A stretch of DNA of 64,000 nucleotides from Clostridia bacterium (GCA_017429165.1 JAFRPL010000032.1:109007-173006), one strand, 5' to 3'; shown: positions 55,123-64,000, counted from the stretch's first letter. Translations and numbers: made by a program. Notes: generated by a model from the sequence alone, not told the origin.

Positions 55123-55956
55123 CTATCTTCCGCCGCCGCAGCCGCCGCTTTCGCGAGGCGGTTCGGCATAAGGGTAAAATTCGCCGTAGGGGAAACCCAT
55201 CTTGCCGAAGACCGAGCAGGGATCGGCGTTGCCCTGAGGCGTGGATTCTTTTTCAGGCAGGCAGAAATTGCAGGCGGGCAGCATAAGCTGCACGGGGCGT
55301 TCCATGCGGATGACCGTGAACATCCCTATGGTGATATACACGCGTTTGGAACCGATATCGTCGGTGAAATTGCCTTCGAAACGGCAGCAGACGGTCTCGG
55401 GTATGGAATCGGCGGTCAGACAGCAGCTGCCGAAAGGTCTGCACCTGTCCATTAGTTTGACGTCGAGCGCGACCGGCTGAGCCACTTCCACGCTTACGGT
55501 GGGCAGAGTGGGCTCGGTGCTGCATTCGAGGTCTTTCTGCGTGGGGCAGAACGAATTGTGACGCGGATCGGACGTGAACACGGCGACGTTCTTTTCGCTG
55601 CCGTAAAGGATTATCTTCTTATCGTAGGCGGCGAGCCCCGTGACTTCCACGGATTTTCCGCTGCACATACAGCATTCCAGCGTGACGCAGAAATAGAATC
55701 TTATATTCACCTGGTAAAAGCCGCGGTTGAACGGGACGCTTTCCAAAGAGATGTTGGTATCTATGACTTCGACGTTCCTGCACCGCACCGCGTTGGCGTG
55801 ATCTATGGCGTCCTGATAACAATCGCAGAAGTGTACGCGAATATCTTCGAGACAGTCTTTATCCCTTGCGGAATCAAAGATCTTGTTCACGCTAATGCAG
55901 CACACGGGGTCGGAGGGCTTTCCGCACAATGGGCGGTTTTGAGGTCTTTCAACCAT
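55123..55956 (-). CDS. Cysteine-rich protein of unknown function
   Basis: The 277-residue product has about 22 Cys (roughly 8 %), mostly as CC or C-x-C pairs, no signal peptide and no membrane segment. It begins with CCISVNKIFDSARDKDCLEDI, a motif that recurs in a poorly described family of spore-forming Clostridia (a memory-based remark, not checked). The C-terminus ends in GGCGGGR. It could be a spore-coat or metal-binding protein; that is inference. The ATG at 55956 has GGGAGGA upstream. Confidence 0.72.
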   Translation of the reverse strand: MVERPQNRPLCGKPSDPVCCISVNKIFDSARDKDCLEDIRVHFCDCYQDAIDHANAVRCRNVEVIDTNISLESVPFNRGFYQVNIRFYFCVTLECCMCSGKSVEVTGLAAYDKKIILYGSEKNVAVFTSDPRHNSFCPTQKDLECSTEPTLPTVSVEVAQPVALDVKLMDRCRPFGSCCLTADSIPETVCCRFEGNFTDDIGSKRVYITIGMFTVIRMERPVQLMLPACNFCLPEKESTPQGNADPCSVFGKMGFPYGEFYPYAEPPRESGGCGGGR

Positions 55957-56054
55957 TTACGTTTTTCCTCCCGTTGAGTATTTAGGAAAAATGCTTTCCT
56001 GTTACAGATTATGCAATTCGCGCACCGTGGTGCGCAAATAAGGAAGGTACCGTT

Positions 56055-56546
56055 ATGTTTCAGGTCCACGAGATAGCCCCGTTTTACAGACCGGATTCAA
56101 GAATCCTCATACTCGGTTCTTTCCCTTCGGTCGCTTCGCGGCGCGAGGGATTCTATTACGCGCACCCGCAAAACAGGTTCTGGCGCGTGCTCGCCGACGT
56201 TTTCGGCGAAGAAACGCCTTACGGCACGGACGCAAAAAAGGAATTCCTGACGCGGCGCAAAATAGCGCTTTGGGACGTGATCGCCGAATGCGACATAGAA
56301 GGCAGCGGGGATTCTTCGATAAAGGCGCCGGACTGCAACGATATCGCCGGACTGCTCAAATCGACCGCCGTGACCGCGGTTTTCACGACCGGTGCCAAAG
56401 CGTACGAGCTGTACGAAAAGCGCGTTTTCCCCACTACCGGCATACACGCGGTGCGGCTGCCTTCAACCAGCCCCGCCAACGCCGCGTATTCCGCCGAAAA
56501 GCTTGCCGAAATATGGAGCGAAGAAATAAAAAAAGTATTGACATAA
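56055..56546 (+). CDS. DNA-deoxyinosine glycosylase (uracil-DNA glycosylase superfamily)
   Basis: The 163-residue protein has the superfamily start ILGSFPSVASRREGFYYAHPQNRFW shortened here, with LGSFPSV and HPQNRFW as key motifs, IALWDVIAECD, FTTGAKAY and the end motif RLPSTSPAN. Members of this small family remove deaminated bases such as hypoxanthine or uracil from DNA. The start follows AAGGAAGG. The metK promoter -35 box overlaps its stop, so the next transcript begins at once. Confidence 0.87.
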   Translation: MFQVHEIAPFYRPDSRILILGSFPSVASRREGFYYAHPQNRFWRVLADVFGEETPYGTDAKKEFLTRRKIALWDVIAECDIEGSGDSSIKAPDCNDIAGLLKSTAVTAVFTTGAKAYELYEKRVFPTTGIHAVRLPSTSPANAAYSAEKLAEIWSEEIKKVLT

Positions 56547-56566
56547 GATATTTTGTATGCTATATT
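56538..56566 (+). promoter_or_regulatory. Promoter of the SAM riboswitch-metK transcript
   Basis: TTGACA (56538-56543) and TATATT (56561-56566) are 17 bases apart. The -35 box overlaps the end of the deoxyinosine glycosylase gene, and transcription would start just before the aptamer. Confidence 0.75.
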
Positions 56567-56574
56567 TAATTATA

Positions 56575-56730
56575 CTTCTTATCAAGAGAGGCGGAGGGAA
56601 CTGCCCTGTGAAGCCCGACAACCTGCGCGGATGCGCCGTGTAAGGTGTCAATTCAGCGGAATGCACATTCCGGCAGATGAGAAAACGCACGCAACGCTTT
56701 TCGTCTGCCGCCGCAGGCGATTTTATTTTT
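56575..56730 (+). ncRNA. SAM-I (S-box) riboswitch with terminator
   Basis: The leader has the S-box core: CTTATCAAGAGAGGCGGAGGGA, shown in part, then ACTGCCCTGTGAAGCCCGACAACC and the closing GATGAGAA that pairs with TTCTTATC to form P1. Downstream, CGTCTGC (56702-56708) pairs with GCAGGCG (56713-56719) before a T run, forming a terminator, while CGGCAG (56671-56676), overlapping the 3' P1 strand region, can instead pair with CTGCCG (56705-56710) as an antiterminator. High SAM should stop transcription ahead of metK. Confidence 0.94.
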
Positions 56731-56753
56731 CCCCGCCGGAAAGGACGAATATC

Positions 56754-57938
56754 ATGATAAAAAGGTTTTTCACTTCCGAATCCGTGACCGAAGGACATCC
56801 CGATAAGATCTGCGACCAGATCTCCGATTCCGTGCTCGACGCCATAATAGCAAAAGATCCTACGGCGCGCGTCGCGTGCGAGACTTCCTGCACGACCGGG
56901 CTCGTGCTCGTAATGGGCGAGATCACCACCAGCTCTTACGTCGACATCCCCGCGATAGTAAGGAGCACCATCGCCGAGATCGGTTACGATTCTTCCGAAA
57001 AAGGTTTCGACTCCGCCACCTGCGGGATCATCACCGCAATAGACGAACAGTCCGCCGATATAGCGCTGGGCGTTGACAAATCGCTTGAAGCCAAAGAGGG
57101 CGAACTGAAAGATAAATACGACACCGGCGCCGGCGACCAGGGCATGGTGTTCGGCTACGCCTGCACCGAGACCGCATGTCTTATGCCGCTTCCCATTGAC
57201 CTTGCGCACCGCCTGGCGAAACGCCTTACCGAAGTCCGCAAGAACGGCACCCTTCCCTATCTGCGCCCAGATGGAAAGACCCAGGTCACCGTGGAATACC
57301 ACGACGGCAAGCCTGCCAGAATAGACGCAATAGTCGTTTCTTCGCAGCATTCCGCCGACGTTGAACTCGAACAGATACGCAAAGACGTGATCGCAAACGT
57401 AATAAAGCCCACCGTCCCCGCCGAACTGTATGACGAGAACACCAAGATATTCGTAAACCCCACCGGCAGATTCGTGATAGGCGGCCCGCACGGCGACAGC
57501 GGTCTCACCGGCAGAAAGATAATCGTCGACACATACGGCGGCTACGCCTGCCACGGCGGCGGAGCTTTCTCGGGCAAGGATCCCACCAAAGTCGACCGTT
57601 CGGCGGCTTATATGGCGCGTTACGTCGCCAAGAACATAGTCGCAGCCGGACTCGCCGAAAAATGCGAGCTCCAGATCGCCTACGCCATAGGCGTTGCTCA
57701 GCCGCTTTCTGTCCACGTGAACACTTTCGGCACCGGCAAATACACCGACGAAGCGCTCGCAAACGCGGTCAAGGCAGTGTTCGATCTACGCCCCGCAGCA
57801 ATAATCGAAAAACTCGATCTTAGAAAGCCCATTTACAAAAAGCTCGCCGCTTACGGTCATTTCGGCCGCGAGGAGTTGGGCGTGAAGTGGGAACAGACCG
57901 ACATGACCGATAAGATAAAGGCGTTTTTCGGCGAATGA
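56754..57938 (+). CDS. metK: S-adenosylmethionine synthetase
   Basis: The 394-residue enzyme is of normal length and starts [21 protein letters not shown], given in part, with [12 protein letters not shown] (methionine loop) and [19 protein letters not shown] (P-loop-like region) visible. It makes SAM from methionine and ATP. The ATG at 56754 has AAGGA eight bases upstream, just after the riboswitch terminator. A transglutaminase-dockerin gene starts 42 bases after the stop without a clear terminator between. Confidence 0.97.
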   Translation: MIKRFFTSESVTEGHPDKICDQISDSVLDAIIAKDPTARVACETSCTTGLVLVMGEITTSSYVDIPAIVRSTIAEIGYDSSEKGFDSATCGIITAIDEQSADIALGVDKSLEAKEGELKDKYDTGAGDQGMVFGYACTETACLMPLPIDLAHRLAKRLTEVRKNGTLPYLRPDGKTQVTVEYHDGKPARIDAIVVSSQHSADVELEQIRKDVIANVIKPTVPAELYDENTKIFVNPTGRFVIGGPHGDSGLTGRKIIVDTYGGYACHGGGAFSGKDPTKVDRSAAYMARYVAKNIVAAGLAEKCELQIAYAIGVAQPLSVHVNTFGTGKYTDEALANAVKAVFDLRPAAIIEKLDLRKPIYKKLAAYGHFGREELGVKWEQTDMTDKIKAFFGE

Positions 57939-57980
57939 TTTATTTGCCGCCGCGCGCAAAACAAGAAAGGAGACGACATA

Positions 57981-59456
57981 ATGAAAAGAACGGTATCGTT
58001 TTTAGTGATGATTTGCCTCGCTTTTTCGCTCTTTGCTCCGCTTGCGGTTTCGGCTGATCCCGGCGAGGAGATGGTCGAACTGGCGGCCGATATAGCCGAC
58101 GCTCTTATGAACAGCATCGCATCGGACGGTCACCCTGTTGTGGACATTTCAAAATACAACCTTAAATTCCCCGACGACGTGGATTTTCTGCGCGACACAT
58201 GCGAATACTTGCGCTATTCATACCCGGATCTGTTCTTTGTGGATTTCAGCTCTTATTCAACGGGCATACAGAGTATGACGTCGATCAAATCGCTCACTTT
58301 CAACTACAGGTTCGAAACGCGGGTCCTTTCTTCCAAGCGGCAGGAATATGAAAAGCTGCTTGGAGCCTGTCTGGACGATATCGCGGGCTGGAACCCCACT
58401 ACCGATCTCGCAAAAGTGCTTGCGGTACACAGATATCTCATACAGAATTTCGAGTACGATCTCAATCTTGAAGTGCGCGACTCTTACACCATGCTCAAAA
58501 CGCGCGCAGGCGTTTGCGAAGGTTACACCTCGCTGTTCATCGCACTGCTCGCCCGCCTGGGCGTAGAGGCGTCGTTCGTTATCAGCGAAGATATGGTCCA
58601 TGCCTGGAACCTTGTAAAGATAAACGGCAAGTGGTACCATATCGACAACACCTGGGACGACCCGACATACGCTCTCGGAGGCGGAGAGTCTTCCACCGGC
58701 AACGTGCTCGACCGGATATCGGACAAGAACTTTTTGAAGAGCGACGCGGCGTTTCTGGTTTCCTCGCCCGAAAAAGGCAAGCACTACGGCGCCAAAGCTT
58801 ACTATGCCTGCACGAGCACTCTTTACGACGGGTATTTTTGGGATTCCACGCACAGCGGCGTGTTCTCGTTCGGCAACGACGATTTCTGGTATATAACTTT
58901 GAATGGCACGTTTATGCATACCGGGAGCGAAGGCTACGCCGAGCTCGCGTATATAAACGACCGCTGGTACACATATCAGGACGGCAAGCGCACAAACAGT
59001 TTCTATTACGACGCGAATTCCGGAATGCCCGCCAATTATTCGGTGCTCGAATTCTACGCCGACTGTTTCTATTACAACGACTGCGACCACGTTTACAAAT
59101 ACTCGATGGCCGACAAAACATCGACTGTCGTGTTTGAAAACGACCCGGCCGAAGGCAACATATTCGGTATACGCCGCAACGGCAACGTGCTTTCCATAGA
59201 GATAGCCAAAGATATGCAAAACCCCGGCGTGATCAGGACGATAACGCTTGAGGAAGGCGCGCTTTACTGCGATTTCAACAAAGACGGCATAGTGGATTCC
59301 GACGACGCGATCTATCTGCTCAGGCACATACTCTTCCCCAAGGACTTCCCCGTAGATTACGAGCCCGACTTGAACGGCGACGGATTGTTCGATTCCGACG
59401 ACGCCATTTATCTGCTCAGGCACGTACTCTTCCCCAAAGATTTTCCGCTGAACTGA
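57981..59456 (+). CDS. Secreted transglutaminase-like protein with dockerin
   Basis: The 491-residue product has a signal peptide (about 1-25), a helical N-terminal region, and a transglutaminase-like core at about 140-235 with the triad in place: Cys of AGVCEGYT, His of VHAWNLVK and Asp of IDNTWDDP. A beta-rich region follows, then two dockerin loops at about 430-488 (CDFNKDGIVDSDDA and PDLNGDGLFDSDDA), each ending LLRH(I/V)LFP. It may cleave or cross-link proteins on a cohesin-bearing surface complex. AAGGAG precedes the ATG. Confidence 0.87.
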   Translation: MKRTVSFLVMICLAFSLFAPLAVSADPGEEMVELAADIADALMNSIASDGHPVVDISKYNLKFPDDVDFLRDTCEYLRYSYPDLFFVDFSSYSTGIQSMTSIKSLTFNYRFETRVLSSKRQEYEKLLGACLDDIAGWNPTTDLAKVLAVHRYLIQNFEYDLNLEVRDSYTMLKTRAGVCEGYTSLFIALLARLGVEASFVISEDMVHAWNLVKINGKWYHIDNTWDDPTYALGGGESSTGNVLDRISDKNFLKSDAAFLVSSPEKGKHYGAKAYYACTSTLYDGYFWDSTHSGVFSFGNDDFWYITLNGTFMHTGSEGYAELAYINDRWYTYQDGKRTNSFYYDANSGMPANYSVLEFYADCFYYNDCDHVYKYSMADKTSTVVFENDPAEGNIFGIRRNGNVLSIEIAKDMQNPGVIRTITLEEGALYCDFNKDGIVDSDDAIYLLRHILFPKDFPVDYEPDLNGDGLFDSDDAIYLLRHVLFPKDFPLN

Positions 59457-59470
59457 AATCAAACCAATAA

Positions 59471-59507
59471 AAACGCGCTCCCGAAACGATTTTTCGGGAG
59501 CGCGTTT
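59471..59507. terminator. Bidirectional intrinsic terminator
   Basis: A perfect 16-bp stem (59471-59486 with 59492-59507) has T-rich flanks on both sides. It separates the transglutaminase-dockerin gene from the convergent metallophosphoesterase gene. Confidence 0.9.
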
Positions 59508-59519
59508 GCGTTTGCGCTT

Positions 59520-61721
59520 TTATTTATCGTACGGCTCGAAGACCGTATAATCTTCGACGATACCTATTTCGTCGATATAAAACCGGTTGCCGTCGTACTT
59601 GCCGCCTTCGGAATAGTCCCAGAACATATAAACGCCGCGCACGGTATTGGAATGATACGCATTGTTCACCGATTCCACGCGCACTCCCGTACCGGCGCGG
59701 TATTTGAAATCGCTCACGGGGAACGCCAACCAGCCTTTGAAGCCGTGCACGTCGCTTCCCTGCTGATCGCCGAAACAACCGTCGTTGCCGTGGGTATAGC
59801 GCTCCCATTTGTCCGCGCCTTCCGCCATATACCAGAAATACTGATCGGTGCGGTAGTCTTCTTCGTCGGTGGTGAAAAGCGAACCGTCATCCGCCATCAG
59901 GCCGAAATTGGCTTTTCTGAAGCCGACGTCGGTGAAATCGACCCAAACGCGCAGATATCCCGCCGCCGGGAATGCGGTGCTCCATTTATTGGTCCCGTTC
60001 GCCAGAAGATAAAGTCCGCGGTTTTCGGCGTCCGTCGACCACACCGCTATGCAGGGGCTGCCTTGATACCCGTGAGACTCGTCGAGCGCGAAGCAGGCGG
60101 AAGCCGAGCTTTCGCCGCTGTCCCACGCGCCTGCGAAAACGTCGCCTGAAGGCGCTGCGCCGTACGCGAGATTCCCCGCCGAACGCGAAAGCGCCGGCTT
60201 GCCGTCTTTTTGCGGAAGCACGTCGAAATTGGTGAAAGTCCCGCTGTACGTCACGTCGAGTTCGCTTGAATAGACGACCTCATCAGCCTTGACCGTCCTG
60301 AACGACGCGCGTATCGGCTCGCCTTTTTTGCCGAAGCAATCCACGGGAGTCACCGCGACTTCGTATTCTTCGCCGTCAGCGAGCGCCGTGATCGTAAAAG
60401 GAATACTTTTTGCGAGCGGCTCGAAATAATACTCCGAAAAACAGGCGTAGTGCAGTTTTTTGCCGTCAGACGACGTGCAGTCGATATCGTAAGAATAGAT
60501 ACATTCGCCGTCGTACGCCTGCGGGAAGCGGATCACCGCGGAATTTTCGTTGATGCCATAGATCTCAATCGAGGCGCCGTCTGCAAAATAAGGGATATCG
60601 GCGTTTTCCGCGCGGTCCTTATAGCGGAAAAGCGACGGATCCTTTTTTGAATCTATATAATAGACCATGGTCTCGTCTTCGCCGTCGGTGTTGGAAGGGG
60701 TTTTGAAAAAGCTTTTGGTAAGGATATCGTAAGGCATCACCTTCACGCGCCAGTCCGCGGATATTTCGACTATATAATACTGGCCGGCGTTATTCGCATT
60801 CGGAGGTATGGTGCCGTACGACATACCGCTTTCCATTTCGAAATACGAAAGCGTGCCGGTGCCGAAGGCGGTGAATTTCCCTTGCCAGATCGACCTCGGA
60901 TCGTTGACGGGACCGTGCGAATGACCCGAAAAATCGATCACCTGCGGATATGCCGACAACGCGTTTTTGATCTGCGCCGAATTTGAAGCGTACCATTCCG
61001 GCGAAACGTAGACGGTGTCCTTGATATGATGATGCCGGAAAACGATTATGGGCCGGTCGGGGCCGCCTTCCTCGGCGGCGGCCTTGAGCTCTTCCTTGAG
61101 GAATTTTACCGACTGCGCCGAATAACCCGTTTCGGAATCGGGAGAGATACCTATGAAATGGATGCCGTTTATGACTATGTGCTTATCGAGCGTGTCGTCC
61201 ATCTCTTTGAGATACACCAGCGCGCCGCCTTCGTAAAGCTCGTGGTTGCCCATGACCGTGATGAGCCGGGTCCCTTCCCTGATACCCGCGTCCGCCGCTT
61301 TTTTGAAAGCGGCGTATTCGTAGGCGAGGCCTTTATTGGTGAGATCCCCGACAGCTATAACGGCGTCGAGCTTATTATATTCGGGATCGCTTTCCGCATA
61401 CGCATACGCGGTGTTGAACAGTTCAACGAATCTGCGGTACGAAGCGTCGGACGCAGAACTGATATGTATGTCCGAAGCCACCGCAAAGCGTATTACGGGC
61501 ACGAAGGGCGTTTCGGGCTGAGGCGCGGAAGTTTCGGGATCCTCTGAGGTTTCGGACACTTCCGGGCTTTCTTCGGAAACTGTCCCACCCGGGGCCTCGC
61601 TTACGTCGGGCGCGGAAGGCTGCCCGCTTTCGGTGCCGGCGGCCCCGCCGCACGAGCAGAGCAGCGCCGAAGCGCACAGTGAAAAGCATAGTATCGTAAC
61701 AAAAAGCCTGTGTATTTTCAT
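59520..61721 (-). CDS. Metallophosphoesterase lipoprotein
   Basis: The 733-residue product has a signal peptide with lipobox LLCSC (about residues 20-24), a Ser/Glu/Pro-rich linker (about 25-72), and a calcineurin-like phosphoesterase domain at about 75-330: ASDIHI, GDLTNKG, MGNHELY, FRHHH and SGHSHG, all metal-ligand motifs. A fibronectin-like middle region and a C-terminal beta-sandwich of unknown type follow. It acts on a phosphoester outside the membrane. The ATG at 61721 has GGGAG six bases upstream. It lies 32 bases after the YitT gene. Confidence 0.88.
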   Translation of the reverse strand: MKIHRLFVTILCFSLCASALLCSCGGAAGTESGQPSAPDVSEAPGGTVSEESPEVSETSEDPETSAPQPETPFVPVIRFAVASDIHISSASDASYRRFVELFNTAYAYAESDPEYNKLDAVIAVGDLTNKGLAYEYAAFKKAADAGIREGTRLITVMGNHELYEGGALVYLKEMDDTLDKHIVINGIHFIGISPDSETGYSAQSVKFLKEELKAAAEEGGPDRPIIVFRHHHIKDTVYVSPEWYASNSAQIKNALSAYPQVIDFSGHSHGPVNDPRSIWQGKFTAFGTGTLSYFEMESGMSYGTIPPNANNAGQYYIVEISADWRVKVMPYDILTKSFFKTPSNTDGEDETMVYYIDSKKDPSLFRYKDRAENADIPYFADGASIEIYGINENSAVIRFPQAYDGECIYSYDIDCTSSDGKKLHYACFSEYYFEPLAKSIPFTITALADGEEYEVAVTPVDCFGKKGEPIRASFRTVKADEVVYSSELDVTYSGTFTNFDVLPQKDGKPALSRSAGNLAYGAAPSGDVFAGAWDSGESSASACFALDESHGYQGSPCIAVWSTDAENRGLYLLANGTNKWSTAFPAAGYLRVWVDFTDVGFRKANFGLMADDGSLFTTDEEDYRTDQYFWYMAEGADKWERYTHGNDGCFGDQQGSDVHGFKGWLAFPVSDFKYRAGTGVRVESVNNAYHSNTVRGVYMFWDYSEGGKYDGNRFYIDEIGIVEDYTVFEPYDK

Positions 61722-61753
61722 ATTCTTCTCCCAATAAGGCAAAAGGACGCAGT

Positions 61754-62608
61754 TCATTGCCTGAATCCTTTTCCGATTATTTCGCTTGTATTGGTGATAA
61801 ACATAAAAGCGTTTGGATCGCATTTTTTGACGTAGCGCTTGAGCGCGAGCGCTTCGGAACGCTTGCACGCCACCATTATGAGCTTTTTGTCTTCGTGCGT
61901 GAAGCCGCCCTGAGCGTCTGCGATAGTAACGCCGTGGTGCAGCTTGTTCATTATGAAGCCGGCGACGGCTTCGCTTTGCGTAGTGACGATCGTGAAGTAT
62001 TTGCAAAGCGTGAGGTTTTCGATAAATACGTCGACCGCCGTGGTCTTGATGATGAGACCCATGAGAGAAAACATACCCGTTTTTATATCAAACACGAAGA
62101 ACGCCGCCGCGGTGATGATGCCGTCAGTGACGAGCAGCGCCTTGCCGATATCGAGATCGGTGTACTTGCGCAGTATCATGGCGGTTATGTCGGTGCCGCC
62201 GGTCGACGCGCCCATATTGAACACCAGAGACGAGCCCAGCGCCGAAAGAAGCATGGCATAAAGCAGTTCAAGGAACGGCTGGTCGGTGAGCGGCGCGCTC
62301 ATGGGGACGAATTTTTCCAAAAGCACCATAGCGCCGGAAAACAGCAGGCTGGAATAGACCGTCTTGATACCGAACGAGTTGCCCACGAAGATAAATCCCA
62401 GAATGAGGAGCAGCACGTTGAGTATGAGGACCATAGCCGACGGCGTTATGGCGGGGATGATACCGCTGAGAAGCAACGAGATGCCGCTGACTCCGCCGGT
62501 GGTGAAATTATTGGGGAACTTGAAGAAATACACCCCCGCGGCGAGCAAAAGCGTGCCGAGCGTGATGAGGACGTATTCCGTTATGACTTTTTTGACCGAA
62601 ACGCGCAT
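61754..62608 (-). CDS. YitT family membrane protein (DUF161/DUF2179)
   Basis: The roughly 284-residue protein has five or six membrane segments with the YitT marks FKFPNNFTTGGVSGIS and NMGASTGGTDITAMIL and a C-terminal cytoplasmic DUF2179 domain (about residues 210-284) with GVTIADAQGGFTHEDKKLIM. The function of the family is unsettled. The ATG at 62608 fits the family start; a TTG at 62638 would add ten residues. It lies between the oxidoreductase gene and the metallophosphoesterase gene. Confidence 0.87.
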   Translation of the reverse strand: MRVSVKKVITEYVLITLGTLLLAAGVYFFKFPNNFTTGGVSGISLLLSGIIPAITPSAMVLILNVLLLILGFIFVGNSFGIKTVYSSLLFSGAMVLLEKFVPMSAPLTDQPFLELLYAMLLSALGSSLVFNMGASTGGTDITAMILRKYTDLDIGKALLVTDGIITAAAFFVFDIKTGMFSLMGLIIKTTAVDVFIENLTLCKYFTIVTTQSEAVAGFIMNKLHHGVTIADAQGGFTHEDKKLIMVACKRSEALALKRYVKKCDPNAFMFITNTSEIIGKGFRQ

Positions 62609-62653
62609 TTTCGGACTTGCTGAGTTTATTTGCGACAATTTTACCGCACTTCT

Positions 62654-63739
62654 TTACTTTTTGAATTTAAAAACATGATCGAACCCGGGGTTCTGCCGGT
62701 GCGCTTCGCGCGTGACGGCGATCTGCTGGCGGACCTGCTCGGGACGTACCTCGTGGGGGACGCCTTCGGTGAACAGGCGGTAGATCTGATCGTAGTAGAT
62801 GCGCACGGCGGCTATGAACGGCGCCTGAGGATCGCCGTCCCAGCTTTCTTCGTACCATTTGAGCGTTTCGCCGCAGTACGCCGGTAATTTTTCGGGCGTG
62901 GTGTAGTACGCGCCGACCACGTTGTGCTGATCGGGAGCTTCGGAGGGTTTGAAGTATTTCCAGTCTATGTGCGACATACTGCCTTTAAGACTGCCGCACG
63001 AGCCTTCGACCTTGTAAGTATAAAGCGGATACGCGTCGGCGGACGAGATCTCCAGATCTATAACGGGCTTGCCTGGATAAGAAAGAATGAGCTTGCAGTA
63101 ATCCTCGGCGTCGCCGAACACGTTGAGCGAATCCATACGGCAGAACACATCGGGCATTTTGTCGTACATATCGAGTATGTTCAGCGCCTGGTCGAGCGGA
63201 TGGGGTCCGGTGTTAGCCAGAGCGCCGCCGTTGTTTTCGAGCAGGCACTGCCAGTCCCAGCGGCGGGCGTAGCCGTTGAACTGGATGGAGACCTGGGCTA
63301 TGCGCCCGAGAACGCCGCTTGCGATTATCTCTTTGACTTTTAAGAAATACGCGGCGAAACGAGACTGCTGGAATATGAGCATTTTGCAGCCGTGCTTTTC
63401 GGCGGCGGATTTGAGGATATCGAACTGTTCGACAGTGGGGACAAAGGGTTTTTCGGTAAGTACGTTGAAGCCGTGCTCGAACAGATCCTTTGTAATATCG
63501 TAATGAAGAAAGCTCGGCGTGGCGTTGACGACGAGGTCGATATCTTTTCTGTCCAGGATGTCGCGATAATCCGCAAAGACCTCGCAGCCGTATTCGCGCG
63601 CGGCACGTTCGCGGCGCTCGGGTATGGGGTCGACCACGGCGACCACTTTAAAGCGTTCGGTATCGGATTTGAGATGCAGGCCGTGGATGTCTCTTCCGCT
63701 TCTTCCCTGCCCGAGAATTGCCAATTTGAGCTGTTTCAT
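62654..63739 (-). CDS. Gfo/Idh/MocA family oxidoreductase
   Basis: The 361-residue protein has an N-terminal Rossmann fold with LAILGQGRSGRD (dinucleotide loop), VVNATPSFLH and TEKPFVPT, where the Lys of the E-K-P motif is the family catalytic residue, then NTGPHPLDQALNI with the conserved His. It would oxidise or reduce a sugar or inositol using NAD(P). No inositol or sugar genes adjoin it. The ATG at 63739 gives the natural start; upstream frames lack a Rossmann start. Confidence 0.92.
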   Translation of the reverse strand: MKQLKLAILGQGRSGRDIHGLHLKSDTERFKVVAVVDPIPERRERAAREYGCEVFADYRDILDRKDIDLVVNATPSFLHYDITKDLFEHGFNVLTEKPFVPTVEQFDILKSAAEKHGCKMLIFQQSRFAAYFLKVKEIIASGVLGRIAQVSIQFNGYARRWDWQCLLENNGGALANTGPHPLDQALNILDMYDKMPDVFCRMDSLNVFGDAEDYCKLILSYPGKPVIDLEISSADAYPLYTYKVEGSCGSLKGSMSHIDWKYFKPSEAPDQHNVVGAYYTTPEKLPAYCGETLKWYEESWDGDPQAPFIAAVRIYYDQIYRLFTEGVPHEVRPEQVRQQIAVTREAHRQNPGFDHVFKFKK

Positions 63740-63782
63740 GGTAAAATTCACTTTCGTAATGATTATTTGTTCGTCTGCAGTT

Positions 63783-63811
63783 ATTATAAAGCACAAAACG
63801 CAAAAAGTAAA
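63783..63811 (-). promoter_or_regulatory. Probable promoter of the Gfo/Idh/MocA gene
   Basis: On the minus strand TTTACT (63806-63811) and TATAAT (63783-63788) are 17 bases apart, about 45 bases before the ATG. Confidence 0.5.
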
Positions 63812-63814
63812 TAG

Positions 63815-64000
63815 CTATTTGCCTATGTCGGCGTATTTTACCGTAAAAACTTCGGGAAACGGCGAATCCGAAAGCACGCCGGCTTCAAAACAGAACACCG
63901 CTCCGCCTGGGACGAGATAGAACGAGCGCGGCGTAAGGCGCGAACGCACTTTGCGCTCCGCGCTTCTGCGGCAGAACGGAACGCCCGAACCGCGCTTTTC
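63815..64000 (-). CDS. C-terminal end of a gene entering from the right
   Basis: The minus strand carries an open frame from the right edge to a TAG at 63815-63817, 61 codons visible. It includes SFYLVPGGAVFCFEAGVL and ends FTVKYADIGK. It reads like the end of a beta-rich domain; I do not recognise a family. It points toward the oxidoreductase gene and overlaps its promoter region. Confidence 0.6.
   Translation of the reverse strand, partial: EKRGSGVPFCRRSAERKVRSRLTPRSFYLVPGGAVFCFEAGVLSDSPFPEVFTVKYADIGK

Noticed and set aside
56020..56035. 16-base palindrome before the deoxyinosine glycosylase gene as an operator
   Set aside because: A single short inverted repeat with no regulator gene nearby is not enough to call a binding site.

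Overview
The window looks like chromosomal DNA of a low-copy, GC-rich (about 55-60 % by eye) anaerobic Firmicute of the class Clostridia, probably an uncultured gut lineage. Pointers are a transcription-terminating SAM-I riboswitch ahead of metK, a single-chain glycyl-tRNA synthetase, YqeG, YitT, SpoIIIE/FtsK and UppP, ferredoxin-type indolepyruvate oxidoreductase, textbook TTGACA/TATAAT promoters, lipoproteins with Ser/Glu/Pro-rich linkers, and four dockerin-bearing secreted proteins. Isoleucine is mostly written ATA despite the high GC (14 of 26 Ile codons counted in uppP). The lineage call is inference; no rRNA is present. No tRNA, rRNA, CRISPR array, transposase or integrase was seen.

Layout. 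1-4.8 kb: end of a membrane protein, a secreted dockerin protein with a small Arg-rich ORF in its leader, then a divergent GH27 alpha-galactosidase, a small zinc-ribbon protein and serine acetyltransferase. 4.9-7.2 kb (minus): flippase-like membrane protein, phosphatidylserine decarboxylase and a membrane zinc-ribbon protein. 7.3-17.8 kb (plus): a dense housekeeping run (YqeG phosphatase, endonuclease IV-like barrel, SanA/YdcF, PrmA, LigA, M29 aminopeptidase, UppP, FtsK/SpoIIIE, lipoprotein). 17.8-26.7 kb (minus): a complete oligopeptide ABC transporter, oppA-B-C-D-F plus a DUF3899-like gene, in which OppA, OppC, OppD and OppF all carry extra sequence. 26.9-30.6 kb: a beta-propeller-like protein and two DUF4838-related proteins. 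30.6-35.7 kb (minus): iorAB, an ArsB/NhaD-type transporter and an RlmI-type methyltransferase.

35.9-40.8 kb (plus): DUF4434 lipoprotein, PAP2 phosphatase, esterase, Lgt-family protein and a GH109-like oxidoreductase/glycosidase. 40.8-43.05 kb: a segment bounded by two 42-bp direct repeats that are themselves terminators, with a strongly AT-rich secreted ricin/metzincin-like protein and a lipoprotein. 43.1-48.3 kb: a cysteine-peptidase-like dockerin protein, a PHP hydrolase, a stand-alone adenylation-ACP fusion, and a cohesin-like/dockerin protein. 48.5-55.1 kb (plus): two ABC half-exporters, each with an extra N-terminal domain and zinc ribbon, flanking a DUF1854 gene and translationally coupled to glyS. 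55.1-59.5 kb: a Cys-rich protein, deoxyinosine glycosylase, SAM-I riboswitch-metK and a transglutaminase-dockerin protein. 59.5-64 kb (minus): metallophosphoesterase lipoprotein, YitT, Gfo/Idh/MocA oxidoreductase and a partial gene.

Together the genes describe a peptide- and glycan-using fermenter: an expanded Opp importer supplies peptides, M29 aminopeptidase and IorAB handle amino-acid residues, and GH27, GH109-like, DUF4434 and DUF4838 proteins point to glycan use, while dockerin proteins may assemble on cohesins encoded elsewhere. Apart from 2252-2597 (described below) no stretch longer than 300 bases lacks a gene.
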